Of a stretch of DNA of 64,000 nt, positions 62,030-64,000 are shown piece by piece. Source of the DNA: Nitzschia sp. pyKryTriq1. Its lineage: Eukaryota; Bacillariophyta; Bacillariophyceae; Bacillariales; Bacillariaceae. The stretch lies in the NCBI GenBank assembly GCA_956465555.1, contig OY101117.1, forward strand, positions 2,604,001 to 2,668,000, given 5' to 3'. The stretch's first letter is position 1. Each line of letters starts with the position of its first letter. The notes beneath the pieces are model-generated. The model saw only the letters and a list, made by a program, of their open reading frames with translations. It made no database searches and was not told where the DNA came from. The position numbers and the translations under genes are program-made.

Positions 62030-62863
62030 GATGAAGAAGAATTTGGGAGGAGACGAGATTGCTGATGATGCGATGAGTTCAGCAGCAAGACGGTTTGGTC
62101 GATGGAAGTGGTGGTGGGAACTATGAAGCCTTGTCCTCATTGCTTTTGTTGCGGGTGCGGGGTGCGGGCACGATAGTCGGTCGTTCCGAGTTTTCACGTG
62201 AAAATACCAAGCCTACCGGTAGGTGCGGTACAGTACAACAAGTTCAGAGGCAGAGATCCCTGCTGGTTGGCCGCGTGCTGGACCACGGAAACTTCTCGGC
62301 GGCAAAATTGGCGCGGCACGCGGCACCTATGGAAATCAGACAAATCGACCACTTCGACCGAGGAACTACAAGTACATCAGTCCTTCGTAGAATACTCCGA
62401 TACCGTACCGGTACGTACCGGTACCTCCGAAGCCCGAGACAGGAGGGTCGTAATCATTCTGTAGCTCTTCATTCCTCTCTACTCTCTAGAGAGGGCCTAC
62501 TAGTAGAGAGTAGTTGTAGCGAAGAGTGAGGTGAGTAGTGATGGAGGGGATATCTAAGAAATGAAAAAGAGCGGAATCAGAAATAGCGAGGTTGAAATCG
62601 CAACACGTGGAAGCACTTGGGCAAACTGTCCGCCCGTCCGTCGCTAGTAGTATCACCGTCAGAGCTCAGAGCCATCGAAAATATTGCAACGCATCGCAAA
62701 CGGAAGTGATGTTTCTTCTCTATTTTATTTCGAACTCATCATTACAGTCGGCAAGAGGGAGTGATTTGACGTGCGATAGATGACACTACCCCGCCCTTTG
62801 AATTGAATTCAACTTTTTATACTCGCATTGATACTAAAGTGAAGAAAAAATTATCCAGACGAG
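62030..62863. other. Divergent intergenic region with tandem GTACCGGTAC palindromes
   Basis: Between NSE1-like and Obg. Two perfect GTACCGGTAC decamers lie back to back at 62405-62424, and a CTACCGGTAG palindrome at about 62213. A ctactctctagagaggg/ctactagtagagag cluster lies at 62478-62512. No gene recognised. Confidence 0.55.
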
Positions 62864-64000
62864 ATGATTATGACGACTACGACGAGAAGAATGGCACATA
62901 ATTCTCCTAGTGCGGCGTGTTCTTCTTCGGCCGTTGGACTAAGATTATGGATCGGAATCCTTTTCCTCTGTGGTGTAACATCCCGTCTTTCCCTTCCATG
63001 CTGTGAAGCATTTACCACAATATCATCTTCATATATTTATCGGCAACAGCCGCAGTCGCCATCGCATGTTCTCTTTGTGGGAACGAGCGACGCTCCAAGC
63101 ACAGCAGCGGCAGCAGCGGATCCCGCCGATTTACAAGTTTTTGATGCCGACGTCGAAGCCGCTATTCAAGCCAAGAAAGAATTGACCAAGAAACGACAAA
63201 AGGAGCAACGAGAGACTGGTCAACAAGTAAAAGACGATCAAGAATGGAAGTTCTTTGATACAGCACGGGTGCACGTGAGCGGAGGCGATGGAGGCAATGG
63301 GTGTGTCGCGTTTCGTCGAGAAAAGGGTGCACCCTTGGGAGGACCCAGTGGAGGTCGGGGTGGCCACGGTGGATCTATCTATTTGGTATGCGAGGAGGGA
63401 TTGAATACGCTGGCGCCGTTGCGGAATCGTGTGCATGTGCGTGCTACCAAGGGACGAAATGGACTTGGCAAAAATAAGGATGGACAACATGGAAACTCAA
63501 TTGAAATTCCAGTTCCGCCTGGGACAGTTATTCGAGAATTGCGAACGCAGAAATTGGCGGGAGAACTGCGAGAGCATGGAGAACGGCTACTAGTGGCCCG
63601 TGGAGGTCGTGGTGGTCGGGGTAACGCCGCGTTCATGACGGAACGCAACACTGCACCCAAACTGGCCGAACGAGGAGAGCCCGGCGCCATGCGATGGTTG
63701 TCGGTTGAATTGCGATTGGTGGCTGATGTAGGCTTTTTGGGAAAGCCCAATGCCGGCAAGTCGACTCTTTTGGCTGCTGCCTCGGCTGCTCGGCCAAAGA
63801 TTGCCAACTATCCCTTTACGACCATTGTGCCCAATCTCGGAGTATGTGATTTGGGGGATGAAGGGGCGGGATTGATTCTTTGCGACATTCCCGGTCTTAT
63901 CGGAGGTGCTGCCAAAGGAGCCGGTCTTGGTCCTGCTTTCTTGAGGCATGTCCAACGTTGCAAAGTGCTTTTACATATGGTGGATGGTACATCTGAAGAT
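62864..64000 (+). CDS. Plastid-targeted Obg-family GTPase (5' part, cut by the window)
   Basis: 379 codons visible, open at the window edge. In-frame ATGs at 62864, 62870 and 62891 all precede a signal-peptide-like segment (LWIGILFLCGVTSRLSLPCC) and an EAF-type plastid motif, so a plastid protein is inferred. The Obg fold starts near residue 129 (VHVSGGDGGNGCVAFRRE, GGPSGGRGGHGG, GNSIEIPVPPGTVIREL); the G domain follows with G1 GKPNAGKST (about 293), switch region YPFTTIVPNLG and G3 DIPGLIGGA (about 341). G4, G5 and the rest lie beyond the window. Obg GTPases act in ribosome maturation; the plastid ObgC of plants is required for chloroplast development. Confidence 0.92.
   Translation, partial: MIMTTTTRRMAHNSPSAACSSSAVGLRLWIGILFLCGVTSRLSLPCCEAFTTISSSYIYRQQPQSPSHVLFVGTSDAPSTAAAAADPADLQVFDADVEAAIQAKKELTKKRQKEQRETGQQVKDDQEWKFFDTARVHVSGGDGGNGCVAFRREKGAPLGGPSGGRGGHGGSIYLVCEEGLNTLAPLRNRVHVRATKGRNGLGKNKDGQHGNSIEIPVPPGTVIRELRTQKLAGELREHGERLLVARGGRGGRGNAAFMTERNTAPKLAERGEPGAMRWLSVELRLVADVGFLGKPNAGKSTLLAAASAARPKIANYPFTTIVPNLGVCDLGDEGAGLILCDIPGLIGGAAKGAGLGPAFLRHVQRCKVLLHMVDGTSED

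Overview
The window is nuclear DNA of a unicellular photosynthetic eukaryote, most likely a pennate diatom. Evidence: short GT-AG introns (about 50-155 bp), several N-termini that look like bipartite plastid targeting peptides (a lumenal-type cyclophilin, an Obg GTPase, a small unknown protein), a small protein of the type found mainly in diatoms (20596-21396), and a mix of intronless and intron-bearing genes on both strands. The species cannot be named from the sequence alone. No rRNA, tRNA, CRISPR array or intact transposon was recognised.

Layout. 0-16.8 kb: a Golgi-type glutaminyl cyclase, an unknown type II membrane protein, a bacterial-type epoxyqueuosine reductase (QueH), an F-box/beta-helix protein, a 2155-residue protein of about 23 tandem PDZ-like repeats, a divergently transcribed S9-like hydrolase and a secreted unknown. 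16.8-18.4 kb is repeat-rich and non-coding, with an exact 100-bp tandem duplication. 18.4-23.9 kb: a mitochondrial protein, a diatom-family protein and a plastid cyclophilin. 23.9-33.0 kb: two ion-channel genes on the minus strand, a nine-exon OSCA/TMEM63/CSC1-type channel and, just upstream, a two-exon gene joining a globin to a six-TM channel with a cyclic-nucleotide-binding-like domain. 33.7-37.6 kb: a five-exon gene resembling PPi-type PEP carboxykinase. 39-47.8 kb: a C-CAP/TBCC-like plus TPR protein, the proteasome chaperone Nas2/PSMD9, a GH99-like glycosidase and a convergent S28 peptidase. 47.9-49.0 kb: mobile-element debris, namely a TTAA-flanked foldback element and a zinc-finger coding fragment. 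50-64 kb: a two-TM protein, a family-16 methyltransferase, a mitochondrial unknown, a SAM-like/Gln-repeat protein, a predicted N-myristoylated protein, a small plastid protein, an NSE1 homologue without RING finger, and the 5' part of a plastid Obg GTPase running off the window.

The genes do not form an operon. The most notable item is the globin-channel fusion. The exons join in frame through a GT-AG intron that falls inside S1; all three haem-pocket landmarks (Phe CD1, His E7, His F8) are present, while the nucleotide-binding pocket and the selectivity filter are atypical. It reads as a candidate gas- or redox-sensing channel. Intergenic DNA is unusually rich in two palindromes, GTACCGGTAC and CTACTAGTAG.
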